From positions 1-15,508 of the forward strand of contig CAKTUT010000020.1 of the NCBI GenBank assembly GCA_934621665.1: DNA of 15,508 nucleotides. Direction: 5' to 3'. The stretch comes from an uncultured Oscillospiraceae bacterium (GTDB taxonomy: Bacteria > Bacillota > Clostridia > Oscillospirales > Oscillospiraceae). Below the pieces are notes generated by a model. It did not search any database. It saw only the letters and a program-made list of their open reading frames with translations, and had not been told where the DNA came from. The position numbers and the translations under genes were made by a program. Positions 1-7,079 of this stretch are shown here, piece after piece (within the stretch, counting starts at the first letter, position 1; every line of letters begins with the position of its first letter).

Positions 1-142
1 CAATCCGGTCGCCAACCTTGACGTCATACGACGCCTTGGCAGGGCGACCATTTACCGTGACGCGTGTGTTGTCGCACGCCTCGTTTGCAACGGTGCGGCG
101 CTTAATCAACCGTGAAACCTTTAAATACTTATCTAGACGCAT
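1..142 (-). CDS. rqcP: RqcP-like S4-domain RNA-binding protein (5' part only)
   Basis: The first 47 codons of an S4-domain protein, reading [20 protein letters not shown] and then an [17 protein letters not shown] segment. The gene runs off the left edge, so its C-terminus is not seen. This is the small S4/Hsp15-like family that includes B. subtilis RqcP (formerly YabO), about 80-90 residues. RqcP binds the stalled large ribosomal subunit with RqcH and supports alanine tailing of nascent chains. The ATG at 142-140 has an AAGGAG ribosome binding site about 8 nt upstream. It lies downstream of hup and mazG, as in other Firmicutes, which supports RqcP over a generic Hsp15. A strong terminator sits only about 26 nt upstream of its start, with no room for a promoter between, so expression probably depends on read-through. 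Confidence 0.88.
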   Translation of the reverse strand, partial: MRLDKYLKVSRLIKRRTVANEACDNTRVTVNGRPAKASYDVKVGDRI

Positions 143-168
143 AACAAATGCTCCTTTTTGCCGGTTGG

Positions 169-197
169 AAAAAATCCGGCGGGAGCACCCGCCGGAT
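169..197 (-). terminator. Rho-independent terminator after hup
   Basis: Read on the minus strand, a perfect 10-bp GC-rich stem (ATCCGGCGGG / CCCGCCGGAT) with a 4-nt loop (TGCT) is followed directly by a run of T. It begins 13 nt after the hup stop codon and ends about 26 nt before the rqcP start. This is a textbook intrinsic terminator, placed inside a conserved same-strand gene series. Confidence 0.92.
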
Positions 198-210
198 AAA
201 TCCAGTTAAT

Positions 211-486
211 TTACTTTGCAACCTTGTCTTTCAGCGCCTTGCCTGCCTTGAATACGGGGACAGTTGCGGCGGGAATTTCAACAGCTTCCTTGGTTCTGGG
301 GTTGCGGCCCATGCGAGCTTCGCGAGTCTTGGTCTCAAAGCTGCCAAAGCCGACCAGTTGAACCTTGTCACCAGCAGCCAGAGTGTCGGCGATGGTATCG
401 ACGGTTGCGTTAACGGCCTTTTCGGCGTCTTTCTTGGAAATGCCACATTTCTTGGCGACTTCATTGATGAGCTCGGTCTTGTTCAT
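211..486 (-). CDS. hup: HU family DNA-binding protein
   Basis: A 91-residue histone-like protein beginning MNKTELINEVAKKCGISKKD. HU is a homodimeric nucleoid protein that bends and compacts DNA. The family signature is clear around residues 46-65 (GFGSFETKTREARMGRNPRT), which forms the base of the beta arm; the arm tip and C-terminal helix (VPVFKAGKALKDKV) follow. Length matches HU (about 90). The ATG at 486 has AAGAGGA 7 nt upstream; an in-frame extension to 504 lacks a better site. It sits between mazG and rqcP, a common Clostridia arrangement. HU is normally abundant. The T-rich 69-bp gap upstream holds a possible GTGACC/TATTTT promoter with 17-bp spacing, which is weak. A strong terminator follows the gene, so it can be an independent short transcript. 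Confidence 0.97.
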   Translation of the reverse strand: MNKTELINEVAKKCGISKKDAEKAVNATVDTIADTLAAGDKVQLVGFGSFETKTREARMGRNPRTKEAVEIPAATVPVFKAGKALKDKVAK

Positions 487-530
487 GATAGTTCCTCTTT
501 CCATGTAAAATAAAATTAAGATACAAAATG

Positions 531-549
531 GTCACTGCGGCAGCAGGAC
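531..549 (-). terminator. Weak hairpin with T-rich tail after mazG
   Basis: On the minus strand, just after the mazG stop, a GTC-CTGC / GCAG-(T)-GAC stem with a 1-nt bulge and a TGCC loop is followed by a T-rich stretch (CATTTTGTATCTTAATTTT). It could be a leaky terminator that partly insulates hup from the upstream genes. The stem is short and interrupted, so it may have no function. Confidence 0.3.
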
Positions 550-555
550 GGCATA

Positions 556-1311
556 TCATCCTGGATTCCACAGCGCTGCCTGCTCGCTGGCAGAGCATTC
601 CTCCGCCGTCCGGCCGGACCGGATGAGCGACTGCTCAAGCTGCGTAAAACGGGTCAGATACCGCTCACAAGCCTCGCCAAGCGCCTGCTCGGGGTCAAGC
701 TCCATCTGTGCGGCCACACCGGCCGCCGCCAGAAGCAAATCACCCAGTGCCTGCTGTGCCTGTTCACGGTTCGCGGCGGCGCGAAGCACATCTGCCTGCT
801 GATCTAGTTTGTCCAGACATTCTGCCGCAGATTCCTGATCAATGCCGGATTTTGCAGCTTTTTTCAGGATCTTTTCACCGCGCCAAAGGGCGGGCAGTGA
901 ACGAGCCACGCCGTCAAGTGCTTCGCTTGCGGTGCTCTGCCCTTTTTCCTGCTGCTTCAGCGTATCCCAGTCAGCCGCCGTATCGTTTCCAAACAAGCGC
1001 GGATGGCGGAAAATCAGCTTTTTGCACACACCGTCGCACACGTCGTCCAGCGTGAAGCGGCCTGCCTCGCGCTCGATATCGGCATGAAACACCACCTGCA
1101 AAAGAACATCCCCCAGTTCTTCGCACATGAGCTTTGGGTCGTCGCGATCAAAGCCCTCGCAGGCCTCGTATGCCTCCTCCAGAAAATTGCGGCGGATAGA
1201 CACATGCGTCTGTGCGCCGTCCCACGGGCAGCCGCCCGGCGCGCGCAGCAGCGCAACCAGACGAACCAGATCCGCAAAACCGTAGCGGTCTTTGCTAGTA
1301 AAATTTAACAT
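556..1311 (-). CDS. mazG: MazG nucleoside triphosphate pyrophosphohydrolase, C-terminal half degenerate
   Basis: A 251-residue MazG protein. The family hydrolyses (d)NTPs to NMP and pyrophosphate, as house-cleaning and, in E. coli, in modulating (p)ppGpp responses. The N-terminal domain is intact: CPWD at 28-31, the EExxE motif at 45-49 (EEAYE), ExxD at 65-68 (ELGD), then a KLIFRHPRLFG segment at 98-108. The second MazG-like half (about 160-230) keeps the fold pattern (LGDLLLAAAGVAAQMELDP) but not the acidic motifs: the EExxE position reads DQQAD (170-174) and ExxD has become AxxD (188-191). Length is typical for two-domain MazG. The ATG at 1311 has AAGAGG 8 nt upstream. It is 27 bp downstream of the flippase gene, matching the yabM-mazG order of B. 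subtilis. Catalysis here probably rests on the N-terminal domain. Confidence 0.95.
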   Translation of the reverse strand: MLNFTSKDRYGFADLVRLVALLRAPGGCPWDGAQTHVSIRRNFLEEAYEACEGFDRDDPKLMCEELGDVLLQVVFHADIEREAGRFTLDDVCDGVCKKLIFRHPRLFGNDTAADWDTLKQQEKGQSTASEALDGVARSLPALWRGEKILKKAAKSGIDQESAAECLDKLDQQADVLRAAANREQAQQALGDLLLAAAGVAAQMELDPEQALGEACERYLTRFTQLEQSLIRSGRTAEECSASEQAALWNPG

Positions 1312-1338
1312 AGTTTGACCTCTTTCGCAAGGGGGAAA

Positions 1339-3015
1339 TTAAGAATTTTTGCGAATCCGCAAGATTTTTGCAATTTTTTCGCCCTTTGGCAGCAGCAGGC
1401 AATCTTCATACCGGACGCAGCGCAGCGCCAGCGCCAAAACGAGATAAATAACCACCGCAAGCGCCAGCGCAATCAGGCACGAAAGCCGCGCCGACGAAAT
1501 AGCCTTTGACACAAAGCCATAGATCACATACGTTGCTGCGCCCATCAGGACGGAAGCCAGCAGTGGCCGGACAAGGTTTGCCAGAATCTTTGGCTTTTCC
1601 GGCAGGCAGCGGTGCAGCGCAATTACGTCAAGGATGGTAATGACAGCGTAGCACACCACCGTACCGATGGCCGCGCCGGTGATGTTGAGCGACGGAATGG
1701 CCACAAGCACGTAATTGACGGCGATTTTTACAAGGCCGCCGATTAGCATATTGATGACCGGCGTGGTCACGTTGCCGTGCGCCTGCAAAATCGCGTTGAA
1801 AAGTAAAACTGTGCTGTTGAAAATGACCGCAATGCCAAGACACGTCAGAACGGGCGTAGCCGTGGCAAGGCTGCTTTCGCCATAGGCCGTGAGCAGCCGG
1901 ATAATCGGGCCTGCCATGACGAACAGCCCTGCCGCGCACGGCATGGAGATCAGCGCCATTGTGCGGATGGCCGATTCCTCGGTGCGCCGCGCCTCCGCCG
2001 GATCATGCAGCGTCAGTGCCGCGGTGATGGCGGGGATGGACGAAATCGTAATTGGCGTAATCAGCGAGCACGGCAGTGCAAACACCGTCTGGCAGTAGCC
2101 ATAGATGCCCTTTGCTGTATCGGCGGCGTCTGCTGTCCACGCAAGCGCCCCCGTCAGGCGGCGCATATAGATCATGGTGTCAAACAGGTTGATAATCTGA
2201 AGTCCCGCCGAGCCCAGCGTAATAGGAATGGCGATAGCAAGCAGCAGCTTGACCGTCCGGCGCGTGGAGAGTGCCTCGCCGCAGCTTGTGTCAAGTGTTC
2301 TGCCAGCCGAGCGGAATTTGGCGTGCAGGTAGATAGCCGAGACAAGACAGCCAGCCGTCACGCCAAGGATGCCCGCGCCTGCGCCAAGGGTAATGTCGCC
2401 ATAGTGAATGGCGCTTTCACCGGGCGCAAGAACGATGTGCTGCGTGCGCACGGCGGCCTCGCCCGTCAGCTTCATAACCAGCCACGCCGCGCCAAGACCG
2501 ACTACCAGACGCAGAAGCGACTCGATAATCTGGCTGACGGAGGTCGGCGTCATGTTGCTCTGCCCCTGGAAAAAGCCGCGATAGGCCGAGATCATGCAGA
2601 TGAGCAGCACGCACGGCGAGAGCGCTGCAATGGCCGCCCACGAATTTTCATTCGTCGTAACCATCACCGACAGCGGCCGGCACAAAAGCAGCATGCCAAG
2701 GCTTCCCACGATGCCGATGATAAGGAACACAAGGCGGGAGCTGGTGTAGATTTTACGGATTTGCGCCTGATTTCCAAGCGCCTGCGCCTCCGAGATCATC
2801 CGGCTCATCGCAACCGGCAGGCCAGTGGTGGAGATCATCAGAAGCACGTTGTACACGTCATAGGCGGTGTTGAAGTAGCCAAAGCCCGCCTCGGTGATAA
2901 TCATTTGCAGCGGCGTCTTGAACAGGAAACCCATCAGCTTGACCAGAATTGTTGCGATGGCCAAAATGGCCGCGCCCTGCAGAAACGACTGCTTTTTTAC
3001 GGGATTTTCGCTCAT
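1339..3015 (-). CDS. SpoVB/YabM-like polysaccharide or lipid flippase (MATE/MOP superfamily)
   Basis: A 558-residue polytopic membrane protein with many hydrophobic helices, about 14 expected for the family. The N-terminus (FLQGAAILAIATILVKLMGF) and the segment around SAYRGFFQGQSNMTPTSVSQ are characteristic of the SpoVB/MurJ-like branch of MOP exporters. Members flip lipid-linked cell-wall or polysaccharide precursors; SpoVB is needed for spore cortex formation in B. subtilis, while YabM, encoded beside mazG, is less well defined. The neighbouring mazG argues for the YabM lineage. The substrate cannot be read from sequence. The ATG overlaps the stop of the upstream deaminase gene by 4 bp (ATGA), with AAGGAGA 8 nt before it, so translation is probably coupled. 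Confidence 0.9.
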   Translation of the reverse strand: MSENPVKKQSFLQGAAILAIATILVKLMGFLFKTPLQMIITEAGFGYFNTAYDVYNVLLMISTTGLPVAMSRMISEAQALGNQAQIRKIYTSSRLVFLIIGIVGSLGMLLLCRPLSVMVTTNENSWAAIAALSPCVLLICMISAYRGFFQGQSNMTPTSVSQIIESLLRLVVGLGAAWLVMKLTGEAAVRTQHIVLAPGESAIHYGDITLGAGAGILGVTAGCLVSAIYLHAKFRSAGRTLDTSCGEALSTRRTVKLLLAIAIPITLGSAGLQIINLFDTMIYMRRLTGALAWTADAADTAKGIYGYCQTVFALPCSLITPITISSIPAITAALTLHDPAEARRTEESAIRTMALISMPCAAGLFVMAGPIIRLLTAYGESSLATATPVLTCLGIAVIFNSTVLLFNAILQAHGNVTTPVINMLIGGLVKIAVNYVLVAIPSLNITGAAIGTVVCYAVITILDVIALHRCLPEKPKILANLVRPLLASVLMGAATYVIYGFVSKAISSARLSCLIALALAVVIYLVLALALRCVRYEDCLLLPKGEKIAKILRIRKNS

Positions 3016-4340
3016 GCCGGATTCTCCTTTTCATCGGGGGCAAATACGGTGGGGATGGCGTAGTCGTGCAGCTCCCTGACCACCGCGCCAAGGTCAATGG
3101 TGGGGTATTTTCCAGCAGCATACAGAATCTTGCCGCGCACCATCGTCATGACCACATCGTGACCCGATGCGGCGTAGACCAGATGTGAAAGCACATTGTG
3201 GCACGGGATAAGGTGCGGCTGGCTGAAGTCCAGCAGGATCACATCCGCGTCCATACCGACCTTGATCATGCCGCATTCCTTTTCGCGGCCCTGTGCCTTT
3301 GCACCGCACACGGTCGCCATCATCAGCGCCGCCTCGGCAGGGATGGCCGTGGGGTCGCCGGTCTTGCCCTTTGCCATCAGAGAGCAGGCCTTGATCTCCT
3401 CAAACAGGTCGAGGTTGTTGTTGGAGGCAACCGAGTCGGTGCCCAGGCAGACGTTCATGCCGGCTCTAACCATGCCCATCACGTCCGCGCAGCCGCTTGC
3501 CAGCTTCAGATTGCTGACAGGGCAGTGAACGGCAGAGACCTTGCGCTTTGCAAGAAGCGCCATGTCCTCCTCGGTCAGGTGGACACAGTGTGCTGCGATG
3601 GCGCGCGTGTCAAACACATGGTGGCAGTCAAGCAGCTGTGCCGGCGTCAGGCCGTATTTTTCCACACACTCGTCGTGTTCTTTCTTCGTCTCGGACAGGT
3701 GCACATGCATTCCAAGGCCGTTATTGATGGCGTACTCGGAAAGCGCGTCCCACAGCTGATAGGTGGAGGTGTACTCGGCGTGAATCGAGCATTCAATTTT
3801 CAGGCGGCCGTTGTCATAGTTGTGCCACTTTTCATGCAGTGCGACAAGCTCCTGACACGCCGGGAATTTTTCAAAGTCAAAGTCGTCGCCGAGGAACATG
3901 CTTGTGCCGCGGCTGAGATTGGCCTTGATGCCGCTTTCGGCGATGGCCTCGGCCTCGGCCTCGCAAAAGTAGTACATATCGCTGAACGACGTGACGCCGA
4001 AACGCAGACACTCGGCAATGCCCAGAAGCGTAGCCGCCTTGACGCTGCGCGCGTCCAGATGCTCCTCACGCGGGAAGATATAATCGTTCAGCCACTCCTG
4101 CAATGCAAGATCGTCCGCGTAGCCGCGCAGAAGCGACATCGGCAGATGCGTGTGGCAGTTGATCAGTCCCGGCATCAGCACCATGCCCGATGCGTCAATG
4201 ATCTGCGCGGGCTTTTCCTCGGGCGCTTTTTTTGCAAGCCAGCTGATTTTGCCGTCGGTCACGCCGACGAACGCGTCCGTCCAGACCGACATCCGTTCGT
4301 CCATGGTGACGACGGTTACGTGCGAAAATAATGTATCCAT
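3012..4340 (-). CDS. mtaD: Amidohydrolase, MTA/SAH (possibly 5'-deoxyadenosine) deaminase
   Basis: A 442-residue metal-dependent amidohydrolase of the TM0936/MtaD type, deaminating 5'-methylthioadenosine, S-adenosylhomocysteine and related adenosines to inosines. Visible motifs: HTH at 63-65 in NCHTHLPMSLLRGYADD (metal), REEH near 91-94, HAEYT at 187-191, HVHLSE at 212-217 (metal His214, catalytic Glu217), AAHCVHL with His251, and GTDSVASNNNLDL with metal Asp302. Length is typical (about 430). The ATG at 4340 has AAGGAG 6 nt upstream. It starts 10 bp after hemZ and overlaps the flippase gene by 4 bp. Placement next to a radical SAM gene suggests 5'-deoxyadenosine clearance, but that is inference. 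Other cyclic deaminases share the fold; the substrate is uncertain, the family is not. Confidence 0.9.
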   Translation of the reverse strand: MDTLFSHVTVVTMDERMSVWTDAFVGVTDGKISWLAKKAPEEKPAQIIDASGMVLMPGLINCHTHLPMSLLRGYADDLALQEWLNDYIFPREEHLDARSVKAATLLGIAECLRFGVTSFSDMYYFCEAEAEAIAESGIKANLSRGTSMFLGDDFDFEKFPACQELVALHEKWHNYDNGRLKIECSIHAEYTSTYQLWDALSEYAINNGLGMHVHLSETKKEHDECVEKYGLTPAQLLDCHHVFDTRAIAAHCVHLTEEDMALLAKRKVSAVHCPVSNLKLASGCADVMGMVRAGMNVCLGTDSVASNNNLDLFEEIKACSLMAKGKTGDPTAIPAEAALMMATVCGAKAQGREKECGMIKVGMDADVILLDFSQPHLIPCHNVLSHLVYAASGHDVVMTMVRGKILYAAGKYPTIDLGAVVRELHDYAIPTVFAPDEKENPA

Positions 4341-4350
4341 ACCGTTCTCC

Positions 4351-5817
4351 TTACGCGTTCGTTTTGTTTAAAAGCTCGAAAATCTCGTCTTTCTGATGCA
4401 GAATTGTGTCGATACGCTCGATGTAATCCTGCGGGTACTTGGGGTTGTGGAAACGCTCCAGCGCGCCGCCGGGGAGGTTGATCTTGTTCATTCCGCCGCC
4501 GCCAAGCGACAAAATGGTATGCAGCTCCTCCATCATGTATATGTTGTAATAGCCAAGATAGCCCGGCCGGCACCAGCCAACATTTTCAAAGCTGCCGGAC
4601 ATATATTTCTGCCGGTAGAGATAATACGGCGCATAGCGCATCGCGCGCAGCTGGCTCTGCGCGTCGTCCAGCATGGCTGCCACCTCCTCGCGAGCGGGAA
4701 GCGTCACGCGCTTTTGGAATAAATCCGCGCCCTTTTTCAGCGCCAGCGTGTGAACCGTAATGCCCGACGGCGACATGGACGTCACTTGCCGGACAGAGTC
4801 GGCAAATGACTCGGCCGTATCGGCGGGCAGCCCTGTAATCAAATCCATGTTGATATCGTCAAAGCCGATGCGCCGCGCCGTCTCATAGGCCGCAACCGTC
4901 TGCGCGGCGGTGTGCCGCCGTCCTACGGCGCGCAGCACACGGTCAGACATCGTCTGCGGATTGATGGAAATACGCGTTGCGCCGCCCTGATAAATGACGC
5001 GCAGCTTTTCCTCGTCCAGCGTGTCGGGCCGACCGCCCTCCACGGTAAACTCCAGACAGCGTGAAAGGTCAAAATGCGTGTGAATGGCCTCCAAAAGCCG
5101 TGCCATCTGCGCACTTGAAAGCGTGGTGGGCGTGCCGCCGCCCATATAAAGACTTCGGATGTGCCAGTCGGCGTTGCGCAGAAGCTCTCCGGTATATTCC
5201 ACTTCCCGCAGCAGACAGTCAAGATACGGCGGCAGGAACTCGCCAAAGCGTTCAACCGACTCGCTGACAAACGAGCAGTAAGCGCAGCGCGTAGGGCAAA
5301 ACGGGATGCCGATATACACCGATAAATCGCGCGGCACAAGCTTGTTTGCCGCCGCGACCGTCGCCTCCGACGCGTCAAGACAGAGTGTCCGGCGGGCGGG
5401 CGTGACAAAATATATGTCGCGCAGCATCCGGTCAGCCTGCTTTCGCGTGCCGCCCTCCATCAGGCACTTGGTCGAGAGCTTTGTTGGCCGCACGCCGGAG
5501 AGCGCGCCCCACGGCGGCGTTTCGGGCAGAAGCTGTACCGCCGCCAGATAGTAGCTCTGCTGTAAAATCCGGCGCGTCATGCGCACATCGGCCTGAGCCA
5601 GCGGAATCCGGCGCGCGGCGCGCGCCGTTCTGCCAGCGAGCGTAATGACCGCCGTGGCCGTGCGGAAGCGCTTCCCGTCGGAAAGCGCAGAAACCGCGCC
5701 GTCCTCGTCCTTGCGCGGCGGCGTGGCAGAAAATTCACTTGTCAGGCTGCCAAACAGCTGCATTTGCAGCTGCTCCACCGGATAGCGCTCGGTGTGGCCT
5801 TTCAGATACAGCTTCAT
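4351..5817 (-). CDS. hemZ: HemZ-type radical SAM coproporphyrinogen dehydrogenase family protein
   Basis: A 488-residue radical SAM protein of the HemZ branch of the HemN/oxygen-independent coproporphyrinogen III oxidase family. The [4Fe-4S] motif is CxxxCxxC with Cys174, Cys178 and Cys181 in YIGIPFCPTRCAYCSF; GGGTP follows at 226-230, EGGRPD at 260-265, and NMDLITGLP at 323-331. The N-terminal region carries the HemZ-typical WGALSGVRPTKL (103-114) before the radical SAM core. The ATG overlaps the stop of the upstream hydrolase by 4 bp. HemZ commonly follows rel-dtd-hydrolase in Clostridia. No other haem gene is in the window, and many relatives that keep hemZ are not known haem producers, so the actual substrate is uncertain although family membership is firm. 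Confidence 0.92.
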   Translation of the reverse strand: MKLYLKGHTERYPVEQLQMQLFGSLTSEFSATPPRKDEDGAVSALSDGKRFRTATAVITLAGRTARAARRIPLAQADVRMTRRILQQSYYLAAVQLLPETPPWGALSGVRPTKLSTKCLMEGGTRKQADRMLRDIYFVTPARRTLCLDASEATVAAANKLVPRDLSVYIGIPFCPTRCAYCSFVSESVERFGEFLPPYLDCLLREVEYTGELLRNADWHIRSLYMGGGTPTTLSSAQMARLLEAIHTHFDLSRCLEFTVEGGRPDTLDEEKLRVIYQGGATRISINPQTMSDRVLRAVGRRHTAAQTVAAYETARRIGFDDINMDLITGLPADTAESFADSVRQVTSMSPSGITVHTLALKKGADLFQKRVTLPAREEVAAMLDDAQSQLRAMRYAPYYLYRQKYMSGSFENVGWCRPGYLGYYNIYMMEELHTILSLGGGGMNKINLPGGALERFHNPKYPQDYIERIDTILHQKDEIFELLNKTNA

Positions 5818-6416
5818 CGCATTGCCTCACGCAGATAGGGATTATACCGCCGCTCATCGTCCAGCGCACTGCTCTCGCCGTGGCCGGGGTAGACGTCAAA
5901 GTTTCCATCCAGCTCTGCCAGACGGCGCAGCGACGTAAGCATTGCGCTGCCGCTTCCACCGGGGAGATCCGTTCTGCCGCACGCACCGGCAAAGAGCGTA
6001 TCGCCAGAAAACAGCGCGCTTTCACAGCGCAGGCAGACCGAGCCGGGCGTATGCCCCGGTGTTTCCATAACGGTGAACGCCAGATCGCCCACCGTGACAG
6101 TATCACCCTCGCGGTAGGTGTCGGTATAGACAAGATGACCGTGGCTCATGTTCGTATTGTTGTCCGAATCGTTCGGGTGGACATAGATTTTTACGTCCGG
6201 CAGCGCCGCGTGCAGCGCTTTCAGTCCGCCGGTATGGTCGAAATGCGCGTGCGTCAGCAAAATTGCACCGATGCGCATTCCGGCCTCCTGCGCGCGCGCC
6301 AGAATCCGGTCGCCGAATGCACCCGGATCAATTACGGCGCAAACGCCATTTTTTTCGTCGCACACCAGATAGCAATTGGTTTGCAGTGCCCCAAGGGGCA
6401 TGGTGATGATGTTCAT
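5814..6416 (-). CDS. Metallo-beta-lactamase-fold hydrolase, glyoxalase II-like
   Basis: A 200-residue binuclear-metal hydrolase. Metal ligands are seen in THAHFDH (55-61), GHTPGS (His122), SGDTLF (Asp139) and YPGHG (His179); GRTDLPGGS at 147-155 is typical of the small glyoxalase-II-like group (YqgX type). These enzymes hydrolyse thioesters such as S-lactoylglutathione or bacillithiol analogues, though substrates are unproven for most short members, which lack the C-terminal glutathione-binding domain. The ATG at 6416 has GGAG about 10 nt upstream. It overlaps hemZ by 4 bp downstream, but lies 142 bp from dtd upstream, the largest gap in this operon-like series. The rel-dtd-hydrolase-hemZ order is common in Clostridia. 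Confidence 0.92.
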   Translation of the reverse strand: MNIITMPLGALQTNCYLVCDEKNGVCAVIDPGAFGDRILARAQEAGMRIGAILLTHAHFDHTGGLKALHAALPDVKIYVHPNDSDNNTNMSHGHLVYTDTYREGDTVTVGDLAFTVMETPGHTPGSVCLRCESALFSGDTLFAGACGRTDLPGGSGSAMLTSLRRLAELDGNFDVYPGHGESSALDDERRYNPYLREAMR

Positions 6417-6558
6417 AAAACACTTCTCCAGTCAGGATTCTGTTTCAGTGCCGGTCAAGCAGCCTGATTTTTTGTCGGAAGCAGGCACACGGACGCGGTC
6501 GTACCAGGTGTACGCCAAGGACGTGCAACGCGCTTCTGGTGAAAAAGGCTCGCCGCAA
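6417..6558. other. 142-bp non-coding gap between dtd and the hydrolase gene
   Basis: The largest spacer in an otherwise tight gene series. On the minus strand one frame is open for about 37 codons but has no ATG and no ribosome binding site, so I do not call a gene. It contains a small inverted repeat (CGTAC-ACCTG-GTACG, near 6507-6521) and a run of A on the minus strand. I find no convincing promoter (a TTGACC has no matching -10) or terminator. It could be an internal regulatory or repeat element. Confidence 0.4.
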
Positions 6559-7008
6559 TCACTTTAAATCGTCTGTGTCTACAATCAGGGTAACTGGTCC
6601 ATCATTGACCGACTCCACCTGCATATACGCGCCGAACTCGCCGTGCTGCGGCGGAAAGCCGAGGCGTTCGCACTCGGCAAGAAACTGCTCGTAGAGCGGC
6701 ACGGCAAGGTCTGGCTTGGCCGCACCGATAAAGCTGGGACGGCGGCCATGGCTTACGTCGCCGTAGAGCGTAAACTGGCTGACAACCAGCACGCTTCCGC
6801 CAACGTCGGCAAGCGAACGGTTCATTTTGTCGTTTTCATCGCGAAAAATCCGCAATCCAAGGCATTTTTCAGCAAGCTTGCGGCATTTTTCCGGCGTATC
6901 GTCCGGCGCAATGCCGAGCAAAATCAAAAAGCCCTGCCCGATGCTGCCGTGCAGCTGGCCGTCGATGGAAACCGACGCCGAGCGTACACGGGTTAAAACT
7001 GCTTTCAT
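6559..7008 (-). CDS. dtd: D-aminoacyl-tRNA deacylase
   Basis: A 149-residue DTD1-type enzyme that hydrolyses D-aminoacyl-tRNA (and mischarged Gly-tRNA(Ala)) in the cytosol, recycling tRNA and keeping D-amino acids out of protein. Signatures: the MKAVLTRVRSASVSIDG start, SQFTLYGD at 77-84, HGRRPSF at 88-94, and NDGPVT at 135-140 containing the cross-subunit Gly137-cisPro138 that gives chiral selectivity. Length is normal (about 145-150). I chose ATG 7008 because AAGGA lies about 8 nt upstream and the family begins here; an upstream TTG at 7062 would add 18 unconserved residues. It lies 69 bp after the (p)ppGpp synthetase gene, the usual Firmicute neighbour. Confidence 0.96.
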   Translation of the reverse strand: MKAVLTRVRSASVSIDGQLHGSIGQGFLILLGIAPDDTPEKCRKLAEKCLGLRIFRDENDKMNRSLADVGGSVLVVSQFTLYGDVSHGRRPSFIGAAKPDLAVPLYEQFLAECERLGFPPQHGEFGAYMQVESVNDGPVTLIVDTDDLK

Positions 7009-7060
7009 AGAGAATTCCTTTCTGATATAAGGGCGGGATGCCCCTGCAAGGTATCGGTTC

Positions 7061-7079
7061 AAAGAGACTTCGTCCCTTT
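7061..7079 (-). other. Stem-loop overlapping the rel stop codon
   Basis: On the minus strand AAAGGGAC-GAA-GTCTCTTT forms an 8-bp stem with one G-U pair and a 3-nt loop, starting inside the TAA stop of the upstream gene. No T-run follows, so it is not a standard terminator. It may be an mRNA-processing or stabilising element between rel and dtd, or chance. Confidence 0.35.

Noticed and set aside
2005..3063. Long open frame antisense to the flippase gene
   Set aside because: Its very basic, low-complexity composition is the antisense image of membrane-helix codons; no ribosome binding site or family match.
3198..4331. Long open frame antisense to the deaminase gene
   Set aside because: It mirrors a well-conserved amidohydrolase gene, has no recognisable domain and is rich in His, Arg and Val as expected from the reverse of a GC-rich gene.
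4351..5817. Evidence for a haem biosynthesis cluster
   Set aside because: hemZ is the only gene in the window related to haem; the neighbours have other roles, so no pathway is claimed.
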